A model generated the notes under the pieces. It ran no database searches, was not told the origin of the DNA, and saw only the letters and a list, made by a program, of their open reading frames with translations. DNA of 64,000 bases from Bacteroides sp. (GTDB lineage: Bacteria > Bacteroidota > Bacteroidia > Bacteroidales > P3). The translations under genes and the position numbers were made by a program. This document shows positions 38,322-46,896 of this stretch, in pieces; positions within the stretch are counted from its first letter, which is position 1; the number at the start of each line of letters is the position of its first letter. The stretch lies in NCBI GenBank assembly GCA_023662825.1, contig JAMPIH010000003.1:1-64000 (forward strand), read 5' to 3'.

Positions 38322-38377
38322 AAAAAGCCCGTCCTCCCGGACAGGCTTTTTCATTTCTGCACGGTTTCTGTGCAGAA
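38322..38377 (-). terminator. Tandem hairpins after rubrerythrin
   Basis: On the minus strand the gene is followed first by TTCTGCAC/GTGCAGAA (plus 38355-38377) and then by AAAAAGCCCGTCC/GGACAGGCTTTTT (38322-38351, one mismatch). The second ends in a T run and is the likely terminator. Apart from these hairpins, the gap 38076-38383 shows no gene or clear promoter. Confidence 0.82.
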
Positions 38378-38383
38378 GCGCCG

Positions 38384-38944
38384 CTACTTCTTGAAATACC
38401 GCTTGTAAAGCCCGGCAAAGCCCTGGCCATGCCGCGCTTCGTCTTTGGCCATTTCGTGAACCGTGTCGTGGATGGCATCCAGGTTCAGTTCCTTGGCGCG
38501 TTTGGCGATGCGCATCTTGTCGGCGTTGGCGCCGGCTTCGGCATACATTCTCTTTTCGAGGTTGGTCTTGGTGTCCCAAACCATCTCGCCCAAGAGTTCG
38601 GCGAACTTGGCGCAGTGTTCGGCTTCTTCGAACGCGTAGCGCTTAAAGGCCTCGGCTACTTCGGGATAGCCTTCGCGGTCGGCCTGACGGCTCATGGCCA
38701 GGTACATGCCCACTTCGGTGGCTTCGCCCATAAAATGGTTATTGAGGTCTTTCTTCATTTCGTCGTCGCAATCCTTGGCGATGCCGATCTGATGTTCGGT
38801 AACGAAAGCGAGCACGCCTTCTTCTTCCACCAGTTCCTTGAATTTTTCGGCGGGAGCCTTGCACTGAGGGCAGTTGGCGGGAGGGTTCGCGCCTTCGTAA
38901 ACAAATCCGCAAACGGTGCAGATCCATTTTTTCGTCTTAACCAT
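38384..38944 (-). CDS. rbr: Rubrerythrin with N-terminal rubredoxin domain (reverse type)
   Basis: A 186-residue protein. The rubredoxin domain is at the N-terminus, with C9, C12, C25 and C28 (ICTVCG and NCPQCK). The four-helix diiron domain follows (about 50-186), with [19 protein letters not shown] and DEARHGQGF carrying the Glu/His ligands. Canonical rubrerythrins carry rubredoxin at the C-terminus, so this is the reversed order. It reduces hydrogen peroxide in the cytoplasm of anaerobes and microaerobes, taking electrons through the rubredoxin centre. It is monocistronic with tandem hairpins downstream. Presence beside general genes suggests constitutive peroxide defence. Confidence 0.93.
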   Translation of the reverse strand: MVKTKKWICTVCGFVYEGANPPANCPQCKAPAEKFKELVEEEGVLAFVTEHQIGIAKDCDDEMKKDLNNHFMGEATEVGMYLAMSRQADREGYPEVAEAFKRYAFEEAEHCAKFAELLGEMVWDTKTNLEKRMYAEAGANADKMRIAKRAKELNLDAIHDTVHEMAKDEARHGQGFAGLYKRYFKK

Positions 38945-39076
38945 GACTGTATGTTTTTAAGGTTTTTTCAATAAACTTCTTACCCGACTTTCGGGCACGC
39001 AATGATAGGTAAAATTTCAGATATGGAGAATACCTTTCCCCTAAAAAAACGCCCAGCCCGAAAGACGGCTCGACCC

Positions 39077-39490
39077 TCAGCCGCCGAAAGGTGAAAAAGC
39101 GTTCCTGATATGCTCCACCACGCGGCAGGCACTGCCCCTGCGCTCAATCCAAACAATATCGAAACGCACGTTCTCCCGGCAACGGTTCTCGTGTATGTAT
39201 TTGGATGCCACCGAATAGAGGAACATCTGCTTGCGCATGTCCACCGAGCCGGGCGCCGTAACAAGACTGTTGGGCGCGCGGGTCTTCACCTCCACGAACA
39301 CCAGTTCGCCGTCTTTCTTCAATATAAGGTCTATCTCGCGGTGGGCGAAGCGGTAATTGGACGTAAGCAGTTCGTAGCCCTTGTTCTTAAGGTAGGCCGC
39401 CGCCAGCACCTCGCCCGCCATGCCGATACGGTAGTCGTTCCTCTTGTTTGCCCCGAAAGGCGCGGCATCCTGTTTCCCGCCATGTTTCAT
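39077..39490 (-). CDS. YraN/UPF0102 family nuclease-like protein
   Basis: A 137-residue protein with a restriction-endonuclease-like core: E52 and D54 in REIDLIL, E67-x-K69 in FVEVKTR. Family features GEVLAAAYLKNKGYELL precede it. The biochemical role is unproven in most bacteria, although the fold predicts DNA or RNA cleavage or Holliday-junction binding. Three in-frame ATGs exist, at 39583, 39547 and 39490. The last is chosen because family members begin about 10-25 residues before the GE-x-x-A motif. A longer N-terminus is possible. It is downstream of the ROK kinase on the same strand. Confidence 0.88.
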   Translation of the reverse strand: MKHGGKQDAAPFGANKRNDYRIGMAGEVLAAAYLKNKGYELLTSNYRFAHREIDLILKKDGELVFVEVKTRAPNSLVTAPGSVDMRKQMFLYSVASKYIHENRCRENVRFDIVWIERRGSACRVVEHIRNAFSPFGG

Positions 39491-39717
39491 CACCACCCGG
39501 CAGGTATCGAAACCTTCGCCGAAGCGCAATCCGTTTCCCGTTTTCATAAAGCATCGATTTTTGAACAAACCCTGCCCCGGCATCGTACAGGCAAGCCCGA
39601 AAGGTGCGCCCTGCCTTGGCGAAGGTTTTCTTATAGAATCCAGAAAGGGCGATTTTATCGAAGCCCGCCTCAGAAAACAGGAAACAACAAAATGATTGTC
39701 AGGAAAATAAAATTTTA

Positions 39718-40644
39718 TTATCGACGTGCCTTGGCGAGAGCCGCAGCCCCTAAGATGGCGGCGTCCGCCTTGGAATCCATCAGACCCGACATCTCGATCT
39801 TTATACCGTCTTTATAGCAGAACAGCAGGTTTTCGTTAAAGGCCTCGCGCACAGGTTCGAGCAAGATGTCTCCCACCCGCGCCACGCCGCCGAACAGGAA
39901 GATATGGGTGGGGGCGGTCACGCAGGCCAGATTGGCCAGGAATGTTCCCAGATAACGCCCCATGCTCCGATAGGTTCGGAGCGCCTGTGCATCGCCGGCC
40001 AAAGCCAGGTCGGCCAAGCCCCGGTAGTTGTCGGTTTTGGGAGAAATCTTCTGTTCCGCGCAGATTCCGAGATAGGTTTCCACCGCGCCCGGAGCCGCCA
40101 CGTAGCGTTCCAGGCAACCCTTGCGGCCACAGCCGCAGGCCCTGCCGCCGGGCTCCACCACGATATGCCCGATCTCGCCCGCCATCGCATTCAGGCCATA
40201 CACCAACTGTCCGTTGGACACCACGCCTCCGCCCACGCCCGTACCGAGTGTAACGAACAGAAAATCTTTTAAGTTACGCGCCTTCCCGTAGAACATCTCG
40301 CCCAAGGTGGCGGCATTGGCATCGTTGTCCACCGCGATGGGCAGGTTCGGGAAATAGGTGCCGAAGAGTTCGGTAAGCGAGAACTTTTCCTGAAATTTAA
40401 GGTTGGCCGAGCCGTTTACCGTGCCGTCCAAGGCACAGGCATTGGGGCAGCATACCCCGATGGCCTCCACCTTTACCTTGTTTACCTTCTGCAGGCGCAA
40501 GATGGTGTAGGCCAGGGTAAGCACCAGATCGGCGGGAGTCTTGTACAGCCCCGTCTTGATGTTGTCGTGATCCACCAGCCGGCCGGTATCGTCCACCAGC
40601 CCCACCTTGGCGTTGGTACCGCCGATATCTACCCCGCAAAACAT
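39718..40644 (-). CDS. ROK-family sugar kinase (probable glucokinase)
   Basis: A 308-residue protein. The ATP-binding phosphate loop is VDIGGTNAKVG (5-15). The catalytic Asp lies in VDNDANAATLGE, and TLGTGVGGG is the adenosine/phosphate 2 motif. The ROK zinc motif is complete: GHIVVEPGG followed by CGCGRKGCLE. No helix-turn-helix precedes the kinase, so it is an enzyme rather than a NagC/XylR-type repressor. Glucose is the likely substrate; N-acetylmannosamine or another hexose is possible. The gene lies 9 bases downstream of the coiled-coil gene. Confidence 0.9.
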   Translation of the reverse strand: MFCGVDIGGTNAKVGLVDDTGRLVDHDNIKTGLYKTPADLVLTLAYTILRLQKVNKVKVEAIGVCCPNACALDGTVNGSANLKFQEKFSLTELFGTYFPNLPIAVDNDANAATLGEMFYGKARNLKDFLFVTLGTGVGGGVVSNGQLVYGLNAMAGEIGHIVVEPGGRACGCGRKGCLERYVAAPGAVETYLGICAEQKISPKTDNYRGLADLALAGDAQALRTYRSMGRYLGTFLANLACVTAPTHIFLFGGVARVGDILLEPVREAFNENLLFCYKDGIKIEMSGLMDSKADAAILGAAALAKARR

Positions 40645-40653
40645 GACTTTACC

Positions 40654-41547
40654 TTATTCGCGAATCATGAACGAGGCGCGGCCAATCTCGGCGCCTTCGG
40701 CATAGAGCATCACTTCGTAGGTGCCCGCCATGGCCGGGGTGCTTACATTCTTGCGGTCCCAGAACATCTTTACGTCCTGGGCCTCGTTGCGGTAGTCGAT
40801 TTCCTGCTTAAGCGTGTATTGCAGCGTCTGTCCGTTCAGTTCGAACGAGTAGTTGTCTTCCGTGCCCAGCGACATCACCTGTCCGTCGGGGCGGGAAATG
40901 CGGGCGTAGATCGTTTTGAGCCCCGGTTCCACCACCTTGTTCTCGCCAACGGTAAACTGCAGGTTGATGCGGGTTACGCGGGCGGCGCGGTCGGTGCCCT
41001 TTTCCTTGCCGTTGGGCAGCACGCGCACCGTAAAGGCCTGCAAGTCGTATGCCTTGAGCGCCGAAGCCATCGTTACCTTTTCCTGCAGGCGGGATTTGTC
41101 GGCTTCCAGTTTGTTGTTCTGCGCCTTGAACTGGGTAACGGTCTCGGCAAGCTGGGTGTTTTCTTCGGTAAGGGTCTGGTTCACGACCACCAGCGAGTCG
41201 ATTCTGGCCACATAATCCTGCGTTATCTTGCGCAGGAGGTCGAGTTTGCGGCGAATCTTGTTGTAGTCGGCCTGGGTCGCGATAAGTTTCTCGATTTCAG
41301 CGCGGTTGGCCAGAATAATGCTGTCTTTTTCGGACATCTGGGCAGACAGGTCCTGGTTTTCCATCTTGATGGTGGTGTATTCGTCCATCACCTTGTCCAG
41401 TTCCCCTTTCAGCTCAACGCCTCGGGTAAAACTTTCATTGCGTTCGCTCACCGCCTTCTGGCTGCGTACAAACATATACACCAGGGCGGCCAACAACAGG
41501 ATGATGATAATCCAAAGGATTCTGTTCGTTTTTCGAGGAGATGCCAT
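40654..41547 (-). CDS. Membrane-anchored coiled-coil protein of unknown function
   Basis: A 297-residue protein. One N-terminal transmembrane helix follows a short basic cytoplasmic tail (PRKTNR then ILWIIIILLLAALVYMFV, residues 10-27). A long periplasmic coiled coil spans about 35-160, with heptads rich in L, E, K and Q. A beta-rich C-terminal domain covers about 165-297 (TVRVLPNGKEKGTDRAARV through the final strand). The architecture resembles envelope scaffold proteins. No enzymatic motif is present. It is followed by the ROK kinase after 9 bases, but no functional link is evident. I do not recognise a named family. Confidence 0.75.
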   Translation of the reverse strand: MASPRKTNRILWIIIILLLAALVYMFVRSQKAVSERNESFTRGVELKGELDKVMDEYTTIKMENQDLSAQMSEKDSIILANRAEIEKLIATQADYNKIRRKLDLLRKITQDYVARIDSLVVVNQTLTEENTQLAETVTQFKAQNNKLEADKSRLQEKVTMASALKAYDLQAFTVRVLPNGKEKGTDRAARVTRINLQFTVGENKVVEPGLKTIYARISRPDGQVMSLGTEDNYSFELNGQTLQYTLKQEIDYRNEAQDVKMFWDRKNVSTPAMAGTYEVMLYAEGAEIGRASFMIRE

Positions 41548-41618
41548 CGTTTTATCTTTTTTTTAGGTGAACACGCGTTTTTAAGTTTTTTTTAACACGC
41601 AAGAGAACAAAGTTAGCG

Positions 41619-41626
41619 TAATTTTG
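41619..41626 (+). promoter_or_regulatory. -7 element immediately upstream of comF
   Basis: TAATTTTG matches TAnnTTTG exactly and ends 5 bases before the comF ATG at 41632. If active, it would start transcription at or next to the start codon and give a leaderless mRNA. No good -33 element is found 19-21 bases upstream. Confidence 0.4.
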
Positions 41627-41631
41627 CCAAC

Positions 41632-42357
41632 ATGCAAACACGCCTGCACCTGTTCACGTCGGCTTTCAAAAGCCTGCTCAACTTCTTCTACCCCGCCCGC
41701 TGCATAGGCTGCGGGCATGAACTGATGGCCGAAGAGAGCCTGCTCTGCGCCGACTGCATGAGCCAGCTGCCCTTCCTGCGGCTCGAAAACGAGGCGGACA
41801 ACCCCGTGTTCATCAATATCGCCGGACGGGTGCCGGTGCTTTACGCCACGGCCGTATTCAACTTTACAAAAGACGGCATCGTACAGCAACTGCTGCACGA
41901 ACTCAAGTACAAGGGGCGACCCGACATAGGCCGTTTCTTAGGGCGGATCGCCGGAGAAAGGCTCGCCTGCGCAAGCCTCTTTACGCCGCCCGACCTCATC
42001 GTTCCCGTTCCCCTGCACAGGAAGAAACTAAAGAAGAGGGGCTACAACCAAAGCCTCTGCATAGCCCAAGGCATCAGGGAATCGTTTCCCCAAGCCTTCA
42101 TAAGGGAAGACATCTTGCTGAAACGGGAAGAAACACAGAGCCAGACCAAGAAAAACCGCCTCGCGCGCTGGGAGAACGTAAAGACCACCTTCGTGCTGAA
42201 CGAAGCGGCCGAGCACGACCCCGCGCTGCAAGGCAGACATTTTCTATTGGTCGATGACGTGATCACCACCGGAGCCACCATCGAAAGCTGCGTGCGCCGG
42301 CTACTGAGGATTCCCGGCAGCCGCGTATCGGTGGCCGCCGTGGCCACGCCCTTGTAG
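41632..42357 (+). CDS. comF: ComF-family phosphoribosyltransferase-like protein
   Basis: A 241-residue protein. An N-terminal zinc-ribbon has C24, C27, C39 and C42 (CIGCG and CADC). The C-terminal type I PRTase domain carries the PRPP motif LLVDDVITTGAT. Family segments PVPLHRKKLKKRGYNQ and RWENVK are present. In naturally competent bacteria ComF takes part in handling imported single-stranded DNA. Many Bacteroidota carry it without known competence, so the role here is inferred only from family. No other competence gene is adjacent. Confidence 0.92.
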   Translation: MQTRLHLFTSAFKSLLNFFYPARCIGCGHELMAEESLLCADCMSQLPFLRLENEADNPVFINIAGRVPVLYATAVFNFTKDGIVQQLLHELKYKGRPDIGRFLGRIAGERLACASLFTPPDLIVPVPLHRKKLKKRGYNQSLCIAQGIRESFPQAFIREDILLKREETQSQTKKNRLARWENVKTTFVLNEAAEHDPALQGRHFLLVDDVITTGATIESCVRRLLRIPGSRVSVAAVATPL

Positions 42358-42425
42358 TTACGCGCCATTTGCCGTATCTTCGCAGGTTAAAACGGCATTT
42401 TGCCGCGTGCAAATATTTAAAGATT

Positions 42426-43118
42426 ATGAAATGCATTAAACGGGCAATCCTCGTAGCGGTTGCCGCCACCCTAAACCTTACTTTCATGCAAGCGCAAGAC
42501 AACACCTCCGCCTATCCTGCCCAATCCGCACAGACTGAACAGATGGCCGTTATCCACACGCCTTTCGGCGATATGACCATCAAGCTGTATAACGAAACGC
42601 CCCAACACCGCGACAACTTCATAAAACTGGTAAAGGCGCAGATTTTCGACGGAACGCTCTTTCACCGCGTCATCAAGAACTTTATGGTGCAGGGCGGCGA
42701 CCCGCAGTCGAAGAACGCCCAACCGGGACAAATGCTGGGCTCGGGCGACCTGGGCTACACGATTCCGGCCGAATTCGTTTCCGGCAAAATCCACAAGAAA
42801 GGCGCGCTTTCGGCGGCCCGTCTGGGCGACAACGTGAACCCCGCCAAGGAATCCTCGGCCTCGCAGTTCTACTTAGTGCAGGGTCGCGTATATACCCCGC
42901 AGGAAATAAACATGCTGCGTGAACGCGGCATCAAGATAAGCCCCGAAAACGAAGCCATCTACACCACCGTGGGCGGAACGCCCTTCTTAGACGGCGAATA
43001 CACCGTGTTCGGCGAAGTGGTGGAAGGCCTTGAAATCATAGACCGCATCGCCGGCCAGGCCACCGACCCCCGCGACCGGCCGCTCGAAGACATTCCGATG
43101 ACCATTACCTTGAAATAA
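42426..43118 (+). CDS. Exported cyclophilin-type peptidyl-prolyl isomerase
   Basis: A 230-residue protein. ATG at 42426 gives a signal peptide (KCIKRAILVAVAATLNLTFMQA), whereas the upstream frame lacks one. The cyclophilin core includes FGDMTIKLYNETP, FHRVIKNFMVQGGDP and SSASQFYLVQ, with GEVVEGLEIIDRIA at the end. An insertion near 145-175 (YTPQEINMLRERGIKISPENEAIYTT) replaces a surface loop and is typical of Bacteroidota members. It catalyses cis-trans isomerisation of prolyl bonds during periplasmic folding. It precedes pheS by 7 bases. Confidence 0.92.
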   Translation: MKCIKRAILVAVAATLNLTFMQAQDNTSAYPAQSAQTEQMAVIHTPFGDMTIKLYNETPQHRDNFIKLVKAQIFDGTLFHRVIKNFMVQGGDPQSKNAQPGQMLGSGDLGYTIPAEFVSGKIHKKGALSAARLGDNVNPAKESSASQFYLVQGRVYTPQEINMLRERGIKISPENEAIYTTVGGTPFLDGEYTVFGEVVEGLEIIDRIAGQATDPRDRPLEDIPMTITLK

Positions 43119-43125
43119 CAAACCG

Positions 43126-44151
43126 ATGAGCCTCAAGGAACGCATAGACAATCTGCTGGAAGAAGCCCGCAAGATCAAGCTGGCTTCGGCGGAGGAATCC
43201 GAGAAATACCGCATCCGCATTCTGGGCAAGAAGGGCGAAATGAACGAACTTTTCGAAGAGTTCAAGAAGATTCAGCCCGAACTGAAAAAGAACATCGGCC
43301 AGGCGCTGAACGAACTGAAGACCGCCGTACAGGAAAAGATACAGCAGGCCAAGAACGACTTCGGTTCAGCCGGCAGATCCTCCGAAAATCAGGAAGACTT
43401 CGACATGAGCCGCCCCGTGGACGACCTGGTGGGGCACCGCCATCCCCTTTCGCTGATCCGCGAGGAAATCTACCGCATTTTCGGCAAGATAGGCTTCGAC
43501 GTGTCGGACGGCCCGGAGATAGAAGACGACTGGCATCTGTTCACCGCGCTCAACTTTCCGCCCGAACACCCCGCCCGCGATATGCAGGACACCTTTTTTG
43601 TGGAAAAGAACGGCACAAACGACGTAGCCTTGCGCACCCACACTTCTTCGGTGCAGATACGCACGATGCAGAGCAAGCCGCTGCCCATCCGCACGCTCTG
43701 CCCCGGCCGGGTGTACCGCAACGAGGCGGTTTCGGCGCGCGCCCACTGCTTTTTCCATCAGGTGGAAGGCCTGTACGTGGACAAGGGCGTGTCTTACGCC
43801 GACTTGCGCGAGGTCCTGCTGTATTTCGCCAAGGAAATGTTCGGTTCCAAGACCGAGATCCGGCTCCGCCCGTCTTACTTCCCCTTTACAGAGCCTTCGG
43901 CCGAAATGGATATCGCCTGCTCGATCTGCGGCGGCAAGGGCTGCCAGCTGTGCAAGGGTACGGGCTGGGTGGAAATCCTGGGCTGCGGCATGGTGGACCC
44001 CAACGTGTTGGAAAACTGCGGCATCGACCCCGACACCTACAGCGGTTTCGCGTTCGGCATGGGGGTGGAACGTATCGCCAACCTGCTGTACCGCGTCAAC
44101 GACCTGCGGCTTTTCTCCGAAAACGACCGCCGCTTTTTGGCGCAATTCTAA
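43126..44151 (+). CDS. pheS: Phenylalanine-tRNA ligase alpha subunit
   Basis: A 341-residue class II synthetase subunit. The N-terminal coiled coil (about 1-85) binds tRNA. Motif 2 region RTLCPGRVYRNEAV and motif 3 region GFAFGMGVERIANLLY are intact. SIEDGPE-like VSDGPEIEDDWHLFTALNFP is the family signature, split across 125-145. It pairs with PheT, which is not in this window. It lies between the cyclophilin and the glutaminyl-cyclase-like gene. Confidence 0.97.
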   Translation: MSLKERIDNLLEEARKIKLASAEESEKYRIRILGKKGEMNELFEEFKKIQPELKKNIGQALNELKTAVQEKIQQAKNDFGSAGRSSENQEDFDMSRPVDDLVGHRHPLSLIREEIYRIFGKIGFDVSDGPEIEDDWHLFTALNFPPEHPARDMQDTFFVEKNGTNDVALRTHTSSVQIRTMQSKPLPIRTLCPGRVYRNEAVSARAHCFFHQVEGLYVDKGVSYADLREVLLYFAKEMFGSKTEIRLRPSYFPFTEPSAEMDIACSICGGKGCQLCKGTGWVEILGCGMVDPNVLENCGIDPDTYSGFAFGMGVERIANLLYRVNDLRLFSENDRRFLAQF

Positions 44152-44163
44152 TTGAAACCGGCC

Positions 44164-45162
44164 ATGCGATCAAGATTCTGCATCTTGCGTCTTTTACCCT
44201 TAGCGCTGGCGGGCTGCCTGTTGTGGGCATGCCAGGGCAGGAAAGCCCCCGTGCCGCAAAAAAGCGCGCCCACACAGGCCGTAAGCATTCCCGTTTGCGA
44301 ACCCGACTCGCTGCTGGCCTTCGTAAAGGCACAGACGGATTTCGGCCCGCGCGTTCCCAATTCCAAGGCACAGAAAGCCTGCGCCGGATACCTGCGTTCC
44401 AAACTGGAAAGTTTCGGAGCCACGGTGAGCGTGCAGGAATTCGAACGTCCACGCTGGGACAAGGTGCGCCTTAAGGGATACAACATCATCGCTTCGTTTG
44501 AACCCGAAAAAACGCGGCGGGTGCTGCTCTGCGCCCACTGGGACTCGCGCCCCTACGCCGACCACGACCCCGACCCCAAGGCGGCCGGAACGCCCATCGA
44601 CGGGGCGAACGACGGCGCCAGCGGCACGGCGGTATTGTTGGAGGTGGCCCGGCTGTTGCAGCAACAGCGTCCGGCCGTGGGCGTGGACATCGTGCTGTTC
44701 GACCTGGAGGACTCGGGCAAACCGGGCAACCTGCCTCATACGCAGGGCGATGAATACACATGGTGCCTCGGATCGCAGCATTGGAGCGAAAACCTCGAAG
44801 GAACCCGCCCCATGTTCGGCATACTGCTGGATATGGTGGGCACGGAAAATCCCTGTTTCGTGATGGAGGCCACCTCTATGTATTACGCGCCCGACATCAT
44901 GCGCAAGGTCTGGGAAAAGGCGGCGCTGATGGGCTACGGCAACATTTTCGTGAACCGTTCCTCGGGGGCCTTGATCGACGACCATCTGTTCGTGAACAAC
45001 ATCGCCAATATCCCCACCATCGACATTATCCATTACGACAACAAGACCGGCAGCGGTTTCTTTCCGCACTGGCACACCCGCCAGGACAATATCGGGAACA
45101 TCTGTCCGCCCACGCTCAAGACCGTGGGCGACGTGGTGCTGGCCGTGGTTTTCGGTGAATGA
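44164..45162 (+). CDS. M28-type glutaminyl-peptide cyclotransferase-like lipoprotein
   Basis: A 332-residue protein. The signal region MRSRFCILRLLPLALAGCLLWACQG contains two possible lipobox cysteines (LAGC and LWAC), so it is a lipoprotein. The zinc-hydrolase fold shows AHWDSRPYADHD, GANDGASG, FDLEDSG, LIDDHLF and HWHTRQDN, the spacing of animal-type glutaminyl cyclases and M28 aminopeptidases. Bacteroidales homologues such as that of Porphyromonas gingivalis convert N-terminal Gln exposed after signal-peptide cleavage to pyroglutamate. That role fits the many exported proteins here with Q after the cleavage site. An aminopeptidase role is the alternative. The TTG at 44152 is rejected in favour of ATG 44164. 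Confidence 0.85.
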   Translation: MRSRFCILRLLPLALAGCLLWACQGRKAPVPQKSAPTQAVSIPVCEPDSLLAFVKAQTDFGPRVPNSKAQKACAGYLRSKLESFGATVSVQEFERPRWDKVRLKGYNIIASFEPEKTRRVLLCAHWDSRPYADHDPDPKAAGTPIDGANDGASGTAVLLEVARLLQQQRPAVGVDIVLFDLEDSGKPGNLPHTQGDEYTWCLGSQHWSENLEGTRPMFGILLDMVGTENPCFVMEATSMYYAPDIMRKVWEKAALMGYGNIFVNRSSGALIDDHLFVNNIANIPTIDIIHYDNKTGSGFFPHWHTRQDNIGNICPPTLKTVGDVVLAVVFGE

Positions 45163-45194
45163 CAGGGGATTCCGGACAAATGGACGGCGGAACG

Positions 45195-45224
45195 TTGCCA
45201 ACCGGAGAAAATTTACTATATTTG
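45195..45224 (+). promoter_or_regulatory. Promoter of the tonB gene
   Basis: TTG at 45195-45197 and TATATTTG at 45217-45224 are separated by 19 bases, a full consensus match. The predicted start near 45231 gives a short leader of about 16 bases. Confidence 0.78.
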
Positions 45225-45246
45225 CGACCCTTAACAACCATGTAGT

Positions 45247-45930
45247 ATGGAACTCAAAAAATCTCCCAAAGCGGATCTCGAAAGCCAAAAGGGGATGTTC
45301 GGCACCTTCGGTTTGGTTCTGGCACTCGTCATCACCTTGGTGGCGTTCGAGTGGAAGTCTTACGACCAGGAGCAAATCCAGGTTGCGGCCAGAACAGCGG
45401 TCGATATGGAAGAAGACGTTATTATCCAAACCGAACAGAACCTTCCTCCTCCCCCTCCGCCTCCTCCCGCCCAGATTTCCCAGGAAATCGAAATCGTGGA
45501 AGACGATGTGGAAATTGAAAACGAAGTGGAAATCAACGCCGAGTCGAACGAAAACACCGTGGTGGAAGACTATGTGGCTCCTCCGGTAGTGGAAGAAGAC
45601 GAAGTGGCCGAAGAAGAGATTTTCCAGATTGTGGAAGAGATGCCCGGTCCGGCGGGTGGCACACAGGCACTCTACGAATATCTGAGCAAGAATATCCGTT
45701 ACCCGATTGCCGCCTTGGAAAGCGGTATCCAGGGTCGTGTCTATATCAACTTCGTGGTTGAGAAAGACGGCAGCATTACCGATGTAAAGGTGATGCGCGG
45801 TATCGGCGGCGGTTGCGACGAAGAAGCGGTGCGCGTGGTGAAGGCGATGCCCAAGTGGAATCCCGGCAAGCAGCGCGGACGTCCGGTGCGTGTGCTCTAC
45901 TCCATCCCCGTAATCTTCAACCTGAATTAA
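45247..45930 (+). CDS. tonB: TonB-family energy transducer
   Basis: A 227-residue protein. The cytoplasmic N-terminus is followed by a single transmembrane helix (FGTFGLVLALVITLVAF, about 18-34). A proline run of eight residues (PPPPPPPP, near 67-74) and an acidic Glu/Val-rich linker span the periplasm. The TonB C-terminal domain covers about 140-227 (YPIAALESGIQGRVYINFVV, MPKWNPGKQRGRPVRV). It transmits proton-motive force from ExbBD to outer-membrane receptors. ExbB and ExbD genes are not adjacent. The linker is much more acidic than the Lys-Pro linker of enteric TonB. The gene is a single transcription unit. Confidence 0.93.
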   Translation: MELKKSPKADLESQKGMFGTFGLVLALVITLVAFEWKSYDQEQIQVAARTAVDMEEDVIIQTEQNLPPPPPPPPAQISQEIEIVEDDVEIENEVEINAESNENTVVEDYVAPPVVEEDEVAEEEIFQIVEEMPGPAGGTQALYEYLSKNIRYPIAALESGIQGRVYINFVVEKDGSITDVKVMRGIGGGCDEEAVRVVKAMPKWNPGKQRGRPVRVLYSIPVIFNLN

Positions 45931-45997
45931 AAATCGATTTAAATGCTCACCTGCTGTTTCAAGCAGTGCCTTGCATCTAAGCATTTAAATCAATTTT
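45930..45997 (+). terminator. Large branched hairpin downstream of tonB
   Basis: AAAATCGATTTAAATGCT (45930-45947) pairs with AGCATTTAAATCAATTTT (45980-45997) over 18 positions with one mismatch. The loop contains CTGCT/AGCAG (45951-45966), so a branched structure is possible. It may be a terminator or an mRNA 3'-end stabiliser. Confidence 0.6.
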
Positions 45998-46015
45998 ATC
46001 CGAAATAGTTCTTTA

Positions 46016-46053
46016 GGGATTGTCTGATATTTTAAATTGGACAGTCCCTTTTT
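46016..46053 (+). terminator. Second terminator downstream of tonB
   Basis: GGGATTGTCT pairs with GGACAGTCCC through 10 positions including two G-U pairs, and TTTTT follows (46049-46053). It is the better intrinsic terminator of the two. It lies 18 bases before the NlpC/P60 start codon. Confidence 0.75.
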
Positions 46054-46070
46054 GATAAATAGGTATCATT

Positions 46071-46862
46071 ATGAGCAAATACGGAATCTGCCACTTGGCA
46101 CAGGCTCCCTTACGCGATACCATTTCCCATTCTTCCGAAATGATTTCGCAGGTGCTTTTCGGCGACGTCGTGGAAATCAAGGACAAGTACCAGAACTGGC
46201 ACAAGGTGGAATCGGTTTTTGACGGTTACGAGGGTTGGCTGGACGAAAAGCAGTTCATTCCTTTGGAACAGGAAGATTTCGAAACCTACAAGGCAGACAA
46301 AAGCCATGTCTTCAGCGCCGGATTCGTTTCGGAGGTGGAACGCGACACCGACCACGCCGTATTCCGTATCGGCATGGGCTGCAAACTGCCTTTGTTCAAT
46401 CAGGGATCGTTCAGACTCGGCAATCTGGATTACACCTACAAAAGTCCGGTGCTGGAAGTTCCCTCCGATGCCGAACAGAAGAAAAAGGCCATTCTGGAAC
46501 GGGCCTCGATGCTGATAAACACGCCCTACCTCTGGGGCGGCAAATCGTCGGCAGGTATCGATTGTTCGGGTTTCACCCAGCTTATCTACAGAACCTGCGG
46601 TATAAACCTGTTGCGCGACGCTTCCCAACAGGCCACGCAAGGAACACTCATCAACCTGCTGGCCGAAGCCCAGGCGGGCGACCTGCTGTTTTTCGACAAC
46701 GAGAACGAACAGATCGTGCACGTGGGCATCTACAACGGAAACGGCCACGTGCTGCATTCCAGCGGCTGCGTGCGCATAGACCCTGTGGATCACGAAGGCA
46801 TCTACCGCCAGGATCTCGGCACCTACTCCCACCACCTGCGCCTGGTGCGGCGCATGCTGTAG
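46071..46862 (+). CDS. NlpC/P60 (C40) cysteine peptidase, probable cytoplasmic muropeptide endopeptidase
   Basis: A 263-residue protein with no signal peptide. The N-terminal half (about 1-120) has two SH3b-like domains (VVEIKDKYQNWHKVES and GYEGWLDEKQF). The C-terminal NlpC/P60 domain carries C165 in AGIDCSGFTQL, His in IVHVGIYNG and the third polar residue in LHSSG. Size and architecture resemble YkfC/DPP-VI enzymes, which cleave gamma-D-Glu-diaminopimelate bonds in recycled tripeptides inside the cell. An LD-carboxypeptidase gene 357 bases downstream supports a recycling role. The gene is terminated by the hairpin at 46897. Confidence 0.9.
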   Translation: MSKYGICHLAQAPLRDTISHSSEMISQVLFGDVVEIKDKYQNWHKVESVFDGYEGWLDEKQFIPLEQEDFETYKADKSHVFSAGFVSEVERDTDHAVFRIGMGCKLPLFNQGSFRLGNLDYTYKSPVLEVPSDAEQKKKAILERASMLINTPYLWGGKSSAGIDCSGFTQLIYRTCGINLLRDASQQATQGTLINLLAEAQAGDLLFFDNENEQIVHVGIYNGNGHVLHSSGCVRIDPVDHEGIYRQDLGTYSHHLRLVRRML

Positions 46863-46896
46863 CCTCAGTCCCGAAAGGCGGTCAACGACATAAAGC

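Noticed and set aside
38193-38408. 71-residue plus-strand frame
   Set aside because: It runs through the rubrerythrin terminator hairpins into the antisense of rubrerythrin. Composition is that of A/T-rich intergenic DNA.
39706-39719. Perfect 14-bp palindrome AATAAAATTTTATT at the ROK kinase stop
   Set aside because: It is made only of A and T, and can arise by chance in this A/T-rich gap. No repeats or spacing support a site.
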